Source: Streptosporangiaceae bacterium (lineage in GTDB: Bacteria; Actinomycetota; Actinomycetes; Streptosporangiales; Streptosporangiaceae). Taken from it: a stretch of 20,290 nucleotides of DNA. This document shows positions 1-7,166 of the stretch, in pieces. Under the pieces are notes generated by a model. That model saw only the letters and a program-made list of their open reading frames with translations, did not search any database and had not been told where the DNA came from. Position 1 is the first letter of the stretch, and each line of letters begins with the position of its first letter. The stretch covers positions 1 through 20,290 of the forward strand of contig JASHQP010000165.1 of assembly GCA_030039095.1 (NCBI GenBank). The letters are read 5' to 3'. Both the position numbers and the translations under genes were made by a program.

Positions 1-376
1 CCGCGGCCGCGGCCTGCAGCTGCGGCTGGCCCGACACGCCCGGCTCGCCCGCCGGCGCGGGCAGGGACAGCGGCGGCGACCACAGCGCGGTGTAGAACGC
101 GAACGGGACAGTTCCGAACGCGGACCGCATGGCCGCGTGCAGCGCGGTGGTGACGGCTGTGGCCTGGCCTGCCGTCAGCGGCCCGCTGACCAGCACCGAC
201 GTGCCGGGAGACGTGGCCAGCTTGCGCTGTTCGGCTTGCGGCACGGTCTGCCCGGCGAAGACGGCGAGCGCCGCCGCCAGCGCGGAACCGGTGAGGACGA
301 TCAGCAGGACGGCAGCGAGCATGAGCCGGTGAGCATTCATCCGGCCCAGGGCGAGCGGTACCTGTGACGAGCGCAT
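1..376 (-). CDS. FtsX-like ABC transporter permease, N-terminal fragment (runs off the left edge)
   Basis: Reading the minus strand from ATG at 376 gives about 125 residues with no stop before the edge. They show a short basic N-terminus, one hydrophobic segment around residues 19-39 (motif HRLMLAAVLLIVLTGSALA), then an extracytoplasmic stretch with VPQAEQRKLATSPGTSVLVSG. This resembles the start of large actinobacterial FtsX/MacB-type permeases, in which a first membrane helix precedes a big external domain. A second in-frame ATG at 340 is an alternative start. The 376 start has GGAG only 3 bases ahead, and the 340 start has no clear ribosome binding site, so the start is uncertain. The gene is divergent from the dioxygenase. 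The family call rests on one helix and a short loop, so a different secreted or membrane protein is possible. Confidence 0.55.
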   Translation of the reverse strand, partial: MRSSQVPLALGRMNAHRLMLAAVLLIVLTGSALAAALAVFAGQTVPQAEQRKLATSPGTSVLVSGPLTAGQATAVTTALHAAMRSAFGTVPFAFYTALWSPPLSLPAPAGEPGVSGQPQLQAAAA

Positions 377-613
377 CGTCTCCGCGCAAGCGCATCACCG
401 GGCCGACCTTTGATCATGATATACCCGGAATGCAGCATCCGGCCCAGGCCTGGCTTCCCCGGGGCGGGACCGGCACGGCCGCGCCTGTCCGTGTGCCGGC
501 CGGCATTTATGCAGTTTCTCTATGGGTATATGAGGGTTTTGGCATTGGAGCCGGGCGCCGCGGGATCCCTAGGCTGGGCCCATCTGTTCCCTTCCGTCTT
601 CGGGGAGGCACGG
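377..613. promoter_or_regulatory. Divergent intergenic region with AT-rich promoter-like patches
   Basis: This 237-bp gap between the divergent permease and dioxygenase genes has two patches unusually AT-rich for the window. One is at 411-424 and includes TGATCATGATATA. The other is at 506-540 and includes TTTATG and TATATG about 15 bases apart. The second could serve the dioxygenase, leaving a leader of about 75 bases. The first, read on the minus strand, offers TATCAT about 40 bases ahead of the permease start. Neither has a convincing -35 box. A 13-bp sequence CATCCGGCCCAGG occurs at 338-350 and again at 436-448. Assignment as promoters is inference. Confidence 0.3.
602..608 (+). promoter_or_regulatory. 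Ribosome binding site fixing a TTG start for the dioxygenase
   Basis: GGGGAGG lies 5 bases ahead of TTG at 614. The reading frame is open upstream as far as 410, and in-frame ATG codons exist there, but none has such a site. Confidence 0.7.
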
Positions 614-1159
614 TTGACCCAGGCAAGCGCAGTGCGGACCCGCTGTCCCGCCGACCTGGTGACCGCGATACGCGGCGCCACCGGACGGCATGCCGACTGG
701 CAGCAGACGGCCCAGCTGGTCGCCAGCCAGCTGCGGCTGCACCTGCCCGGCCCGGAGATCCTGACCGCGAGCGAGCGCGAGGGCAGTCCCGACGGGTACG
801 TCTGCCACACGCTGCACACAGAGCCGGACGGGTCGTTCTCGGTCTGCGTGCTGGTCTGGCGTCCGGGGCAGCAGACGACGATCCATGATCACGTTGCCTG
901 GTGCGTGACCGGCGTGGTGCAGGGCGCCGAGTACGAAGAACTGTTCGCGCTGCGCGACGGCTGTACCGCGCTGGCGGAGGTCGGCAGGAGCGTGAACCGG
1001 ACCGGAGACGTGAGCGGCTTCGCACCCCCCGGTGACATCCACCGGGTACGCAACCACGGCAGCGAGGTCGCGATCTCGGTGCACATCTACGGGGCCGACA
1101 TCGAGCGCCTCGGCACCAGCGTGCGCCGCACCTACGACCTTCCGGTGGCCGTCGGCTAG
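614..1159 (+). CDS. Cysteine dioxygenase family (cupin thiol dioxygenase) protein
   Basis: This is a 181-residue cupin of the cysteine dioxygenase type, a non-haem iron enzyme that oxidises a thiol such as cysteine to its sulfinate using O2. The metal-binding motif HDH (H91, H93) lies in PGQQTTIHDHVAWCVTGVVQG, and the third histidine is H143 in GDIHRVRN. The SxHxY motif (S155, H157, Y159) matches the Ser-His-Tyr triad known from cysteine dioxygenases. The bacterial-type insertion-free cupin core fills most of the protein. The TTG start at 614 is chosen for its GGGGAGG site. The family also includes 3-mercaptopropionate dioxygenases, so the substrate is not settled. The gene stands alone on the plus strand and its stop is shared, in opposite orientation, with that of the convergent DUF4239 gene. 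Confidence 0.8.
   Translation: MTQASAVRTRCPADLVTAIRGATGRHADWQQTAQLVASQLRLHLPGPEILTASEREGSPDGYVCHTLHTEPDGSFSVCVLVWRPGQQTTIHDHVAWCVTGVVQGAEYEELFALRDGCTALAEVGRSVNRTGDVSGFAPPGDIHRVRNHGSEVAISVHIYGADIERLGTSVRRTYDLPVAVG
1156..1159. other. Shared CTAG: stop codons of two convergent genes
   Basis: The palindrome CTAG supplies TAG at 1157-1159 on the plus strand (dioxygenase) and TAG at 1158-1156 on the minus strand (DUF4239). There is no intergenic space for a conventional terminator between the genes, so the two transcripts must overlap at their 3' ends. Confidence 0.85.
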
Positions 1160-1983
1160 CGTCCCAGCTCGAGGGAGATCTGCCTGAACGGCTGCGGGTG
1201 CACCGCCAGGCTGCCGGTGAACGGGTACTCGAGTTCCAGGACCAGCACCAGGCTCGCGCCGATCAGGACGGCCACGGTGCCAACCATGAAGTACTGCAGC
1301 CACGCCCTGTCGATGCCCAGGAGCAGGATGAACGCCAGGGTGCCTGCGCTGGCCAGGATCACGACTACCCACAGCACTCCCGGTATGTTGGCATTCGCGA
1401 GATCAAGCCGCGCCTGGCGTGAATCACCGATGTCATTGATCTCCGCCAGCACGCTGCCCTCGAACTCCTGCTCGGACACGTCTCGCACCCGCACACGCTG
1501 GACCGTCTCGAGGAGCCGGTCGAAGTCCTGCTGCGTCGCCGGGCTGCTCGTGCCGCGGGCCATCGCCGGCCATTCCGTTGTGGCCACCGAGCGGGCATAG
1601 GCGGCCACCTGGTCCGTTACCCGGCCGTGGGCCGCAGGTCCCAGCGCCCCGCTGAACTGCACGAGGTCGCCCAGGTCCTGCGTCTCGTTCTGGACGGCAG
1701 TGCCGGCGCTGGCATGCTGCTCCCATAGCGTGATCACCATGAATCCGACGATGATCGCGTATACCACGCCGACGACCCCGCCCATGTAGCTGACCGCCGT
1801 GTTCTGGTGGCCCTCGATGAGGCCGGGAGAGCGGCGCCGTATGAGCCACTGCAGTACCACGGTCAGGGCGGGCAGGCAGATGAAAGCGATCGCGGCCAGC
1901 CACCATACCGAGACGTTCTCGACAAACGATCGTGGCACAGCGGTCCCCCAAGTCACGATGCCCCGCCACCAGCGCCACAGCAT
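1156..1983 (-). CDS. DUF4239 (bestrophin-like) integral membrane protein
   Basis: This 275-residue protein has two hydrophobic segments near the N-terminus (about residues 27-48 and 66-86), a central soluble stretch of about 110 residues, and two more segments (about 203-225 and 231-252). That two-plus-two layout, with the N-terminal motif YMGGVVGVVYAIIVGFMV followed by WEQH, is characteristic of DUF4239 proteins. Their function is unknown; a distant relation to bestrophin channels has been suggested. No site resembling a ribosome binding site precedes the ATG at 1983. A GTG at 1938, preceded by GGGGGA with 5 bases spacing, is a reasonable alternative that would shorten the protein by 15 residues without losing a helix. 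It follows helY by 48 bp on the same strand and may be the last gene of that transcript. Confidence 0.75.
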   Translation of the reverse strand: MLWRWWRGIVTWGTAVPRSFVENVSVWWLAAIAFICLPALTVVLQWLIRRRSPGLIEGHQNTAVSYMGGVVGVVYAIIVGFMVITLWEQHASAGTAVQNETQDLGDLVQFSGALGPAAHGRVTDQVAAYARSVATTEWPAMARGTSSPATQQDFDRLLETVQRVRVRDVSEQEFEGSVLAEINDIGDSRQARLDLANANIPGVLWVVVILASAGTLAFILLLGIDRAWLQYFMVGTVAVLIGASLVLVLELEYPFTGSLAVHPQPFRQISLELGR

Positions 1984-2031
1984 AGGTGGCGCCGCCCACA
2001 GCGGGCGAGCACCGTATCCGGCGATTCCGGG

Positions 2032-4788
2032 CTAGCCGACCGAGGAGTAGGTGACGACACCGCGGCGCAGCGCGTCGATCGCTCGCCGGGCGGTGTCGGC
2101 GGCCGGCGCCGGCCGAGCGGCGGCGGCGACCTGATCCAGCAGGTCGATGAGCTGCTTGACCGCGCGGACGAAGTCGCCGGGCGTCAGGTCGCCCGACAGC
2201 ACCTGCTCCAGCGCGCGGCCCCGCGCCCAGGCGTGCGCGGTCCAGGCGAACCCGAGGTCCGGCTCGCGCAGGAACGACAGGTGGTGCTCCTTCTCGACGC
2301 CGTCGAGCTCGCCCCAGACCCGGATCATGTCGGCGAGCACCTCGCGGGAGCGGCCGTGCGGCAGCCGCGGCGGGGTGGCGTCATCGGGCCGGCGCGACTC
2401 GAAGGTCAGGGCGGAAACGCACGCCGCGAGCTCGGCAGGCGCCAGGTCGTCCCACAGGCCACGGCGCAGGCACTCGGCGGCCAGCAGGTCAAGCTCGGCG
2501 TACAGGCCGGCCAGGCGCCTGCCCTCCTCGGTGACCGTGTCGCCCTCGGTATAGCCGAGCTGGTCGAGCACCGCGCAGACGCGGTCGAACGTCCGGGCGA
2601 TCACGTGCGTCCGGCCGCCCACCTTGCGTTCCAGCGCCTCGGCCTCGCGCTCCAGCCGGAGACACTGCTCGGCCTGCCTGGCGTGCTCCTCGCGATCAGG
2701 GCACGCGTGGCACGGGTGCTCGCGCAGCCGCCGCCGCAGGCTCTCGATCTCGGCGTCGCGGCCCGCGCCGCCGCGGCCGCCCCCCGCCGGGTGCTGCCTC
2801 CCCAGGTCGCGGCCGGCCAGCTTGTTGCGCATGGTCGAGGCCAGGTCCCTGCGGTGGTTTGCCGACCGCGGGCTGAACCAGTTCGGTATCCGCACCCGGT
2901 CGATGGGCGTGACCGGAACCGGGAAGTCCGCCAGCGAGAGCCGCTTGACCTGCCGGTTGACGGTCAGCACGAGCGGCGCGGAAGGGTCGGCGCCCGGGGC
3001 TTCGAGCACGAGCGCGATCCCGGCCCGCCGCCCTCCTGGCACCTGGATGATGTCGCCGCGCCGCAGCCGCCCGAGCGAGGCCACCGCCTCGGCCTGCCGG
3101 GCCGCGGACCGTTCACGCGCCTGATTCCGCTCGCGTTCGGACAGCTCCCGCCGGATGGCCAGGTAGCCGGCGACGTCGCCGCGGTCGCAGGAGGCCTCGA
3201 GCTCCTCCATCGACCGCCGGATCCGGCGCGCCTGGCGGGCCAGGCCGACCACCCCCCGGTCGGCCTGGAACTGCGCGAACGAGGACTCCAGCAGCGCGGC
3301 GGCCCGCTTCCTGCCGACGCGGCCGACCAGGTTGACCGCCATGTTGTAGGACGGCCGGAAGCTGGAGCTGAGCGGGTAGGTCCGGGTGCCGGCCAGTCCG
3401 GCGACCGCGAGCGGGTCCACGCCGGGCTGCCAGAGCACGACCGCGTGCCCCTCGACGTCGATGCCGCGTCGGCCGGCCCGCCCGGTCAGCTGGGTGTACT
3501 CCCCCGGCGTCAGGTCCGCGTGGTTCTCGCCGTTCCACTTGTCCAGGCGCTCGATCACCACCGTCCTGGCCGGCATGTTCACGCCGAGTGCGAGGGTCTC
3601 GGTCGCGAACACCGCCCGGATCAGCCCGGCGATGAACAGCTCCTCCACGACCTCCTTGAACGCCGGCAGCATCCCGGCGTGGTGCGCCGCGATCCCGCGG
3701 CGCAGCCCGGCCAGCCAGTCCGGGAAACCAAGGACCGGCAGGTCCTCCTCGGGGATGTCCGCGGTCCGCCGCTCGACCAGCGCGGTGATCTCGGCAGCCT
3801 CGTCCGGCGTGGTCAGCCGGAGCCCGGCGTCCAGGCACTGCGCCGTGGCGGCGTCGCACCCGGCGCGGCTGAAGATGAATGTGATCGCCGGGAGCAGGCC
3901 CGCCGCGTCCAGCCGGTCGATGACCTCGGGCCGTCGCGGCACCCGGAACCTGGCCGGGTGCCGCCCGGCGCGGGCTGGCCGTCCGGGCCCCTTGCCTCCC
4001 CCCTCTCCGCTTCCCCGCGCCCCGGCGCCCTCGCGCTGAGCGATCCGCCGCAGCTCCGGGTTGACCTGGGGGGTCGCCCCACCCCCCACCCACCTCGCCT
4101 TTCCCCCTTCACCTTCCCCCTTCACCGGCCCGGGCCCGCGGGCATGCTCGGGCCGGGAGAACAGGTCGTACAGCCGAGGGCCGACCAGCATGTGCTGCCA
4201 CAGGGGCACCGGGCGGACCTCGTCCACGATCACCGTGGTGCCCCCACGGACCTGCGACAGCCAGTCGCCGAACTCCTCGGCGTTGCTCACGGTCGCCGAC
4301 AGCGCAACGAGCCGCACCGACTCGGGCAGGTGGATGATCACTTCCTCCCACACCGCGCCCCGGAACTCGTTCGCCAGGTAGTGCACCTCGTCGAGGACCA
4401 CGTAGCCGAGCCCGGCCAGCGTCGGCGACCCCGCATACAGCATGTTCCGCAGCACCTCGGTGGTCATCACCACCACCGGAGCCTCGCCGTTGATGCTGTT
4501 GTCCCCGGTCAGCAGGCCCACCGTGGCGGCCGAGTACCTGCGGACCAGATCGGCGTACTTCTGGTTGGAGAGCGCCTTGATCGGCGTGGTGTAGAAGCAC
4601 TTGCGTCCCTCAGCGAGCGCCAGTGCCGCGGCGAACTCGCCGACGACCGTCTTGCCGGAGCCGGTCGGCGCCGCCAGCAGGACCCCGTGCCCGGCGTTCA
4701 GCGCCCGGCACGCCTCCAGCTGAAACGGGTCGAAGCTGAAGTCATACAGTGCCTGGAACGCGACGAGTTCCGGCCCGTCGTCGGTCAA
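2032..4788 (-). CDS. helY: HelY-type superfamily 2 (Ski2-like) DEVH helicase
   Basis: This is a 918-residue ATP-dependent nucleic acid helicase of the Ski2/Mtr4-like group, probably acting on RNA. Visible motifs are the Walker A APTGSGKT (40-47), TTPIKALSNQK (67-77), DEVH (133-136), SAT (164-166) and the motif VI region TGRAGRRG (about 434-441). A C-terminal helical region (about 740-918) fits the DSHCT domain. A CxxC pair (HPCHACPDREEH) lies before it. Between the two RecA domains, about residues 217-283, there is a Gly/Pro/Arg-rich low-complexity insertion that HelY proteins do not normally need, encoded by G-rich repeats. The start codon is TTG in a TTGA overlap with the tatC stop, indicating translational coupling. 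In Mycobacterium tuberculosis helY likewise follows pafB-pafC-tatA-tatC. The RNA substrate is not known from this sequence. Confidence 0.92.
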   Translation of the reverse strand: MTDDGPELVAFQALYDFSFDPFQLEACRALNAGHGVLLAAPTGSGKTVVGEFAAALALAEGRKCFYTTPIKALSNQKYADLVRRYSAATVGLLTGDNSINGEAPVVVMTTEVLRNMLYAGSPTLAGLGYVVLDEVHYLANEFRGAVWEEVIIHLPESVRLVALSATVSNAEEFGDWLSQVRGGTTVIVDEVRPVPLWQHMLVGPRLYDLFSRPEHARGPGPVKGEGEGGKARWVGGGATPQVNPELRRIAQREGAGARGSGEGGGKGPGRPARAGRHPARFRVPRRPEVIDRLDAAGLLPAITFIFSRAGCDAATAQCLDAGLRLTTPDEAAEITALVERRTADIPEEDLPVLGFPDWLAGLRRGIAAHHAGMLPAFKEVVEELFIAGLIRAVFATETLALGVNMPARTVVIERLDKWNGENHADLTPGEYTQLTGRAGRRGIDVEGHAVVLWQPGVDPLAVAGLAGTRTYPLSSSFRPSYNMAVNLVGRVGRKRAAALLESSFAQFQADRGVVGLARQARRIRRSMEELEASCDRGDVAGYLAIRRELSERERNQARERSAARQAEAVASLGRLRRGDIIQVPGGRRAGIALVLEAPGADPSAPLVLTVNRQVKRLSLADFPVPVTPIDRVRIPNWFSPRSANHRRDLASTMRNKLAGRDLGRQHPAGGGRGGAGRDAEIESLRRRLREHPCHACPDREEHARQAEQCLRLEREAEALERKVGGRTHVIARTFDRVCAVLDQLGYTEGDTVTEEGRRLAGLYAELDLLAAECLRRGLWDDLAPAELAACVSALTFESRRPDDATPPRLPHGRSREVLADMIRVWGELDGVEKEHHLSFLREPDLGFAWTAHAWARGRALEQVLSGDLTPGDFVRAVKQLIDLLDQVAAAARPAPAADTARRAIDALRRGVVTYSSVG
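4081..4112 (-). repeat. G-rich dispersed repeat, copy 1 (inside helY)
   Basis: On the plus strand this stretch aligns with 15681-15711 in prcA. The first 20 columns match at 17 positions. After a one-base length difference, the 10-mer CCCCCTTCAC is identical. Both copies have the same orientation relative to their host genes. The minus-strand consensus runs GTGAAGGGGG, then AGG and GAGGTGGG. In helY it encodes part of the low-complexity linker that begins PVKGEGEGG. Confidence 0.6.
4101..4126 (-). repeat. Perfect tandem duplication of a 13-bp unit in helY
   Basis: TTCCCCCTTCACC occurs twice back to back on the plus strand (4101-4113 and 4114-4126). On the coding strand this is GGTGAAGGGGGAA twice. 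Thirteen bases is not a multiple of three, so the second copy is read in a different frame from the first; the gene is nevertheless open throughout. Confidence 0.85.
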
Positions 4789-5702
4789 TCGGCTGATCCG
4801 GGAGGCTGCCCGATGTCGGCGCCGTCACGGGGTGGTACGTCAAGATCAATCGGGGACGCCTCGTCGTCGCCCAGCCCCGCGTACGGGGACGGGATCCTCG
4901 CCCGCCGCCGGTCGTTCAGCCAGATCAGCAGGTCGGCCGCCAGGACCAGGACCACGCAAGGCACGGCGAGCAGCAGCATCGTGATCGGGTCCGGGCTGGG
5001 TGAGGCGATGCCGGCGAACACGAACACCAGGAAGATGATCATTCGCCGCCACTTGGCCATCCGCTCGTGCGACAGGATGCCCACCACGTTCAGCATCACC
5101 AGCGCCAGCGGGACCTCGAACGCCAGCCCGAAGCCGATGATCATGGCCTCGAAATAGCTGAGGTAGCTGGGCACGTTCGCCATCACGGACACGCCGTGGG
5201 GGACCAGGGCCAGCAGGTAGCGCAGGCCCTTGCTCATCGCGTAGTAGGCGAGCGCGGCCCCGGCCGCGAACAGCGGCGCCGCGACGCCGACGAACGTATA
5301 CGTCCACCGCTTTTCCCGCCGGTACAGACCCGGCGCGATGAACGCCCAGACTTGGTACAGCCAGAACGGGCTGCTGACGATCAGCCCGAAGAAGAACGCG
5401 ATCTGCACCCGCAGCATGAACCCGTCGAACACACCGGTGACGATCAGCCGGTAGGCGCGGTCGTGCGAGGCCGCCTGGAACGGATGGTAGACGAACGCCC
5501 ACAGCGGGTTGTAGACCCACGGAAGCAGCCCGATGACGAAGCCAACCACGATGACGGCGACCGCCTTCATCAGCCGGTTACGCAGCTCACGGAGGTGATC
5601 CATGAGCGGCATCCGGCCATCGGGGCTCGCCTGCCGCTGCGACTGCGCGATCTTGCTGCCCAGCAGGCGCGCACCCGTGATGGTGTCAGCCAGCTTTGGC
5701 AT
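4785..5702 (-). CDS. tatC: Sec-independent protein translocase subunit TatC
   Basis: TatC is the multispanning receptor of the twin-arginine translocase that exports folded proteins across the plasma membrane. The 305-residue product carries the conserved cytoplasmic N-terminal motif MPLMDHLRELRNRL (about residues 31-44), the first periplasmic loop, SPFWLYQVWAFIAPGLYRREK (about 110-130) and six hydrophobic segments, with the conserved FxxExP element in FGLAFEVPLAL. A hydrophilic acidic tail of about 45 residues follows the last helix. It lies 29 bp downstream of tatA and overlaps helY by 4 bp. All three are probably cotranscribed. The first 30 residues ahead of the conserved motif are typical for actinobacterial TatC. 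Confidence 0.95.
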   Translation of the reverse strand: MPKLADTITGARLLGSKIAQSQRQASPDGRMPLMDHLRELRNRLMKAVAVIVVGFVIGLLPWVYNPLWAFVYHPFQAASHDRAYRLIVTGVFDGFMLRVQIAFFFGLIVSSPFWLYQVWAFIAPGLYRREKRWTYTFVGVAAPLFAAGAALAYYAMSKGLRYLLALVPHGVSVMANVPSYLSYFEAMIIGFGLAFEVPLALVMLNVVGILSHERMAKWRRMIIFLVFVFAGIASPSPDPITMLLLAVPCVVLVLAADLLIWLNDRRRARIPSPYAGLGDDEASPIDLDVPPRDGADIGQPPGSAD

Positions 5703-5731
5703 GGTCCGCTACCTGGGGAATGAGGGCGGGC

Positions 5732-6079
5732 TCAGCTGGGCTGCTGCGTCCGCGGGGCCTCTGTCACCGGGGCGCCGTTGGCAACGGCCTCGCCCACCGG
5801 CTGCTGCTGCTGCAAATCGCGGATCTGCTGCTGCAGCGCGTCGATCTGCGCCTGCTGCGTGGGCGCGGCCAGCGCCTGGGGCGTTGCCTGGGCCTGCGGC
5901 GCAGACTCTGGCTGCTCGTCGTCGTCGTGTATCTTGGACACTTCGGACTTGAGGATACGCATGGACCTGCCCAGCGACCGGGCGGCGTCGGGCATCTTCC
6001 TCGAACCGAACAGGACAAGCACCACAACCGCGATGATCAGCACTTTTAGTGGGCTGTCGAACAGGTCACCTATGTTCAT
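5732..6079 (-). CDS. tatA: Sec-independent protein translocase subunit TatA
   Basis: TatA forms the oligomeric, membrane-weakening component of the twin-arginine translocase. The 115-residue product has one transmembrane helix ([15 protein letters not shown]), the hinge [18 protein letters not shown], an amphipathic helix and a long Gln-rich, probably coiled tail ([19 protein letters not shown]). The ATG at 6079 is preferred over one at 6091 because GGGGA (6085-6089) precedes it by 5 bases. The upstream ATG abuts a hairpin and has no such site. Lys/Arg and Gly-Phe hinge features match TatA rather than TatB. The gene lies between pafC and tatC, as in M. tuberculosis. Confidence 0.92.
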   Translation of the reverse strand: MNIGDLFDSPLKVLIIAVVVLVLFGSRKMPDAARSLGRSMRILKSEVSKIHDDDEQPESAPQAQATPQALAAPTQQAQIDALQQQIRDLQQQQPVGEAVANGAPVTEAPRTQQPS

Positions 6080-6094
6080 CTGAGTCCCCATTCA

Positions 6095-6113
6095 GCGGGA
6101 AGCGCGTTCCCGC
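6095..6113 (-). other. Perfect hairpin in the pafC-tatA gap
   Basis: GCGGGAA and TTCCCGC pair perfectly (7 bp) around a 5-base loop. In the transcript the hairpin ends about 15 bases before the tatA start and just ahead of its ribosome binding site. No T run follows it, so it is not a standard intrinsic terminator. An RNA processing site, a partial attenuator or a stability element are possible roles (inference). Confidence 0.5.
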
Positions 6114-6167
6114 GCCTTGGGTCGCTTGCACCGAAAGTCTACACAAGACGGCTCCGGTGAGCACTGG

Positions 6168-7166
6168 TCAGGCGTACTGGGCGAGTGCGGCGGCGGCATC
6201 CTCGCGAATCTCGGCCGCCAGGCTGGCCGGCGAGACCACCCTGCCGTCCTCGCCGAGCCGCAGCGCCAGCCGCCGGAAAACCCGGGTGTCCGGGGTCCGG
6301 ATCCCTACCCGCAGCCGGCCGTCGTCCAGCTCGGTGACCCGCTCGCAGGGATAGTACTCGGCCACCCAGCGGCCCGCGGCTGACAGCTCGAGCTCCACCT
6401 CGACGTCATCGGCGGACGGCCGGAACAGCCCCTGGTCGACGTCCCTCGGCTGGGCCTGGGCGGGCACCGACGCGGGCTCGTCGAGCACGGCCAGGTCCAG
6501 CACCCGGTCCAGCCGGAACAGCCGCACCGCCTCGGCACGAAGGCACCAGCCCTCCAGGTACGTCCTGCCCTCGACGACCAGCAGCCGCATCGGGTCGACG
6601 TCCCGCTCGGTGGCCTCGTCCCGGCCGTGGACGTAATAGGACAGGTGCAGCCGCCTGCCCCGGTCGATCGCGTCCCGGACCTGGGCCGCGGCGGTCCCGG
6701 TGCCGCGGTCGTCGAGCTGCACCGCCACCTGGGAACTCACCTCGCCCGCGGCGCCGGCGGCGGCTTCCAGCTTGGCGATCGTCCGGCTGAGGGCCGAGCT
6801 GTCGCCCAGGCTCGGCAGCTCGGCGAGCATCCGCAGCGCGACCAGCAGCGCGCTCGCCTCGTCCACGCCCAGGCGCAGCGGCCGGTCGAACGACTCGGCC
6901 TCGCTGACGACGATCTCGCCGCCCTCGTACGACAGGTCGATCGGGCAGTAGGGGTCGGGCGAGCGCAGCTCGACGCACCACAGCATGTTCAGATCGTCGA
7001 CAAGCTCACGCTCGCTGATGCCGAACGCCTCCGCTGTGTCGGCGAGCCCCACGACCTTCCTGCTGACCACGTACGGGACCAGGGCGAGCAGCCGCTGCAG
7101 CCGGTCGCTGGCCGGCGCCACCCGCGGCGGCGCCCCCGCCCGTGACCTGGACCCCGAGGACGTCAC
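6168..7166 (-). CDS. pafC: PafC, WYL-domain transcriptional regulator
   Basis: PafC pairs with PafB to form the activator of the LexA-independent DNA damage response studied in mycobacteria. The 332-residue product has an N-terminal helix-turn-helix region (about 20-80), a WYL domain around HLSYYVHGRDE and GRTYLEGWCLRAE (about 165-225) and a C-terminal WCX-type region ending at AALAQYA. The GTG start at 7166 lies in a GTGA overlap with the pafB stop, and AAGGGGGT (7173-7180) precedes it. The frame is open far upstream, through pafB, but homology begins only here. The gene order pafB-pafC-tatA-tatC matches M. tuberculosis. PafC is not itself part of the proteasome, despite its genomic place. 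Confidence 0.9.
   Translation of the reverse strand: MTSSGSRSRAGAPPRVAPASDRLQRLLALVPYVVSRKVVGLADTAEAFGISERELVDDLNMLWCVELRSPDPYCPIDLSYEGGEIVVSEAESFDRPLRLGVDEASALLVALRMLAELPSLGDSSALSRTIAKLEAAAGAAGEVSSQVAVQLDDRGTGTAAAQVRDAIDRGRRLHLSYYVHGRDEATERDVDPMRLLVVEGRTYLEGWCLRAEAVRLFRLDRVLDLAVLDEPASVPAQAQPRDVDQGLFRPSADDVEVELELSAAGRWVAEYYPCERVTELDDGRLRVGIRTPDTRVFRRLALRLGEDGRVVSPASLAAEIREDAAAALAQYA

Noticed and set aside
410..613. N-terminal extension of the dioxygenase
   Set aside because: The added 68 residues do not look like the family and have no ribosome binding site. TTG at 614 has GGGGAGG 5 bases ahead.
1807..5157. Plus-strand open frame of over 1100 codons opposite helY and tatC
   Set aside because: It is antisense to genes with complete conserved motifs, is rich in Arg, Gly, Pro and Gln, and has no domain. 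Such frames are normal in GC-rich DNA.
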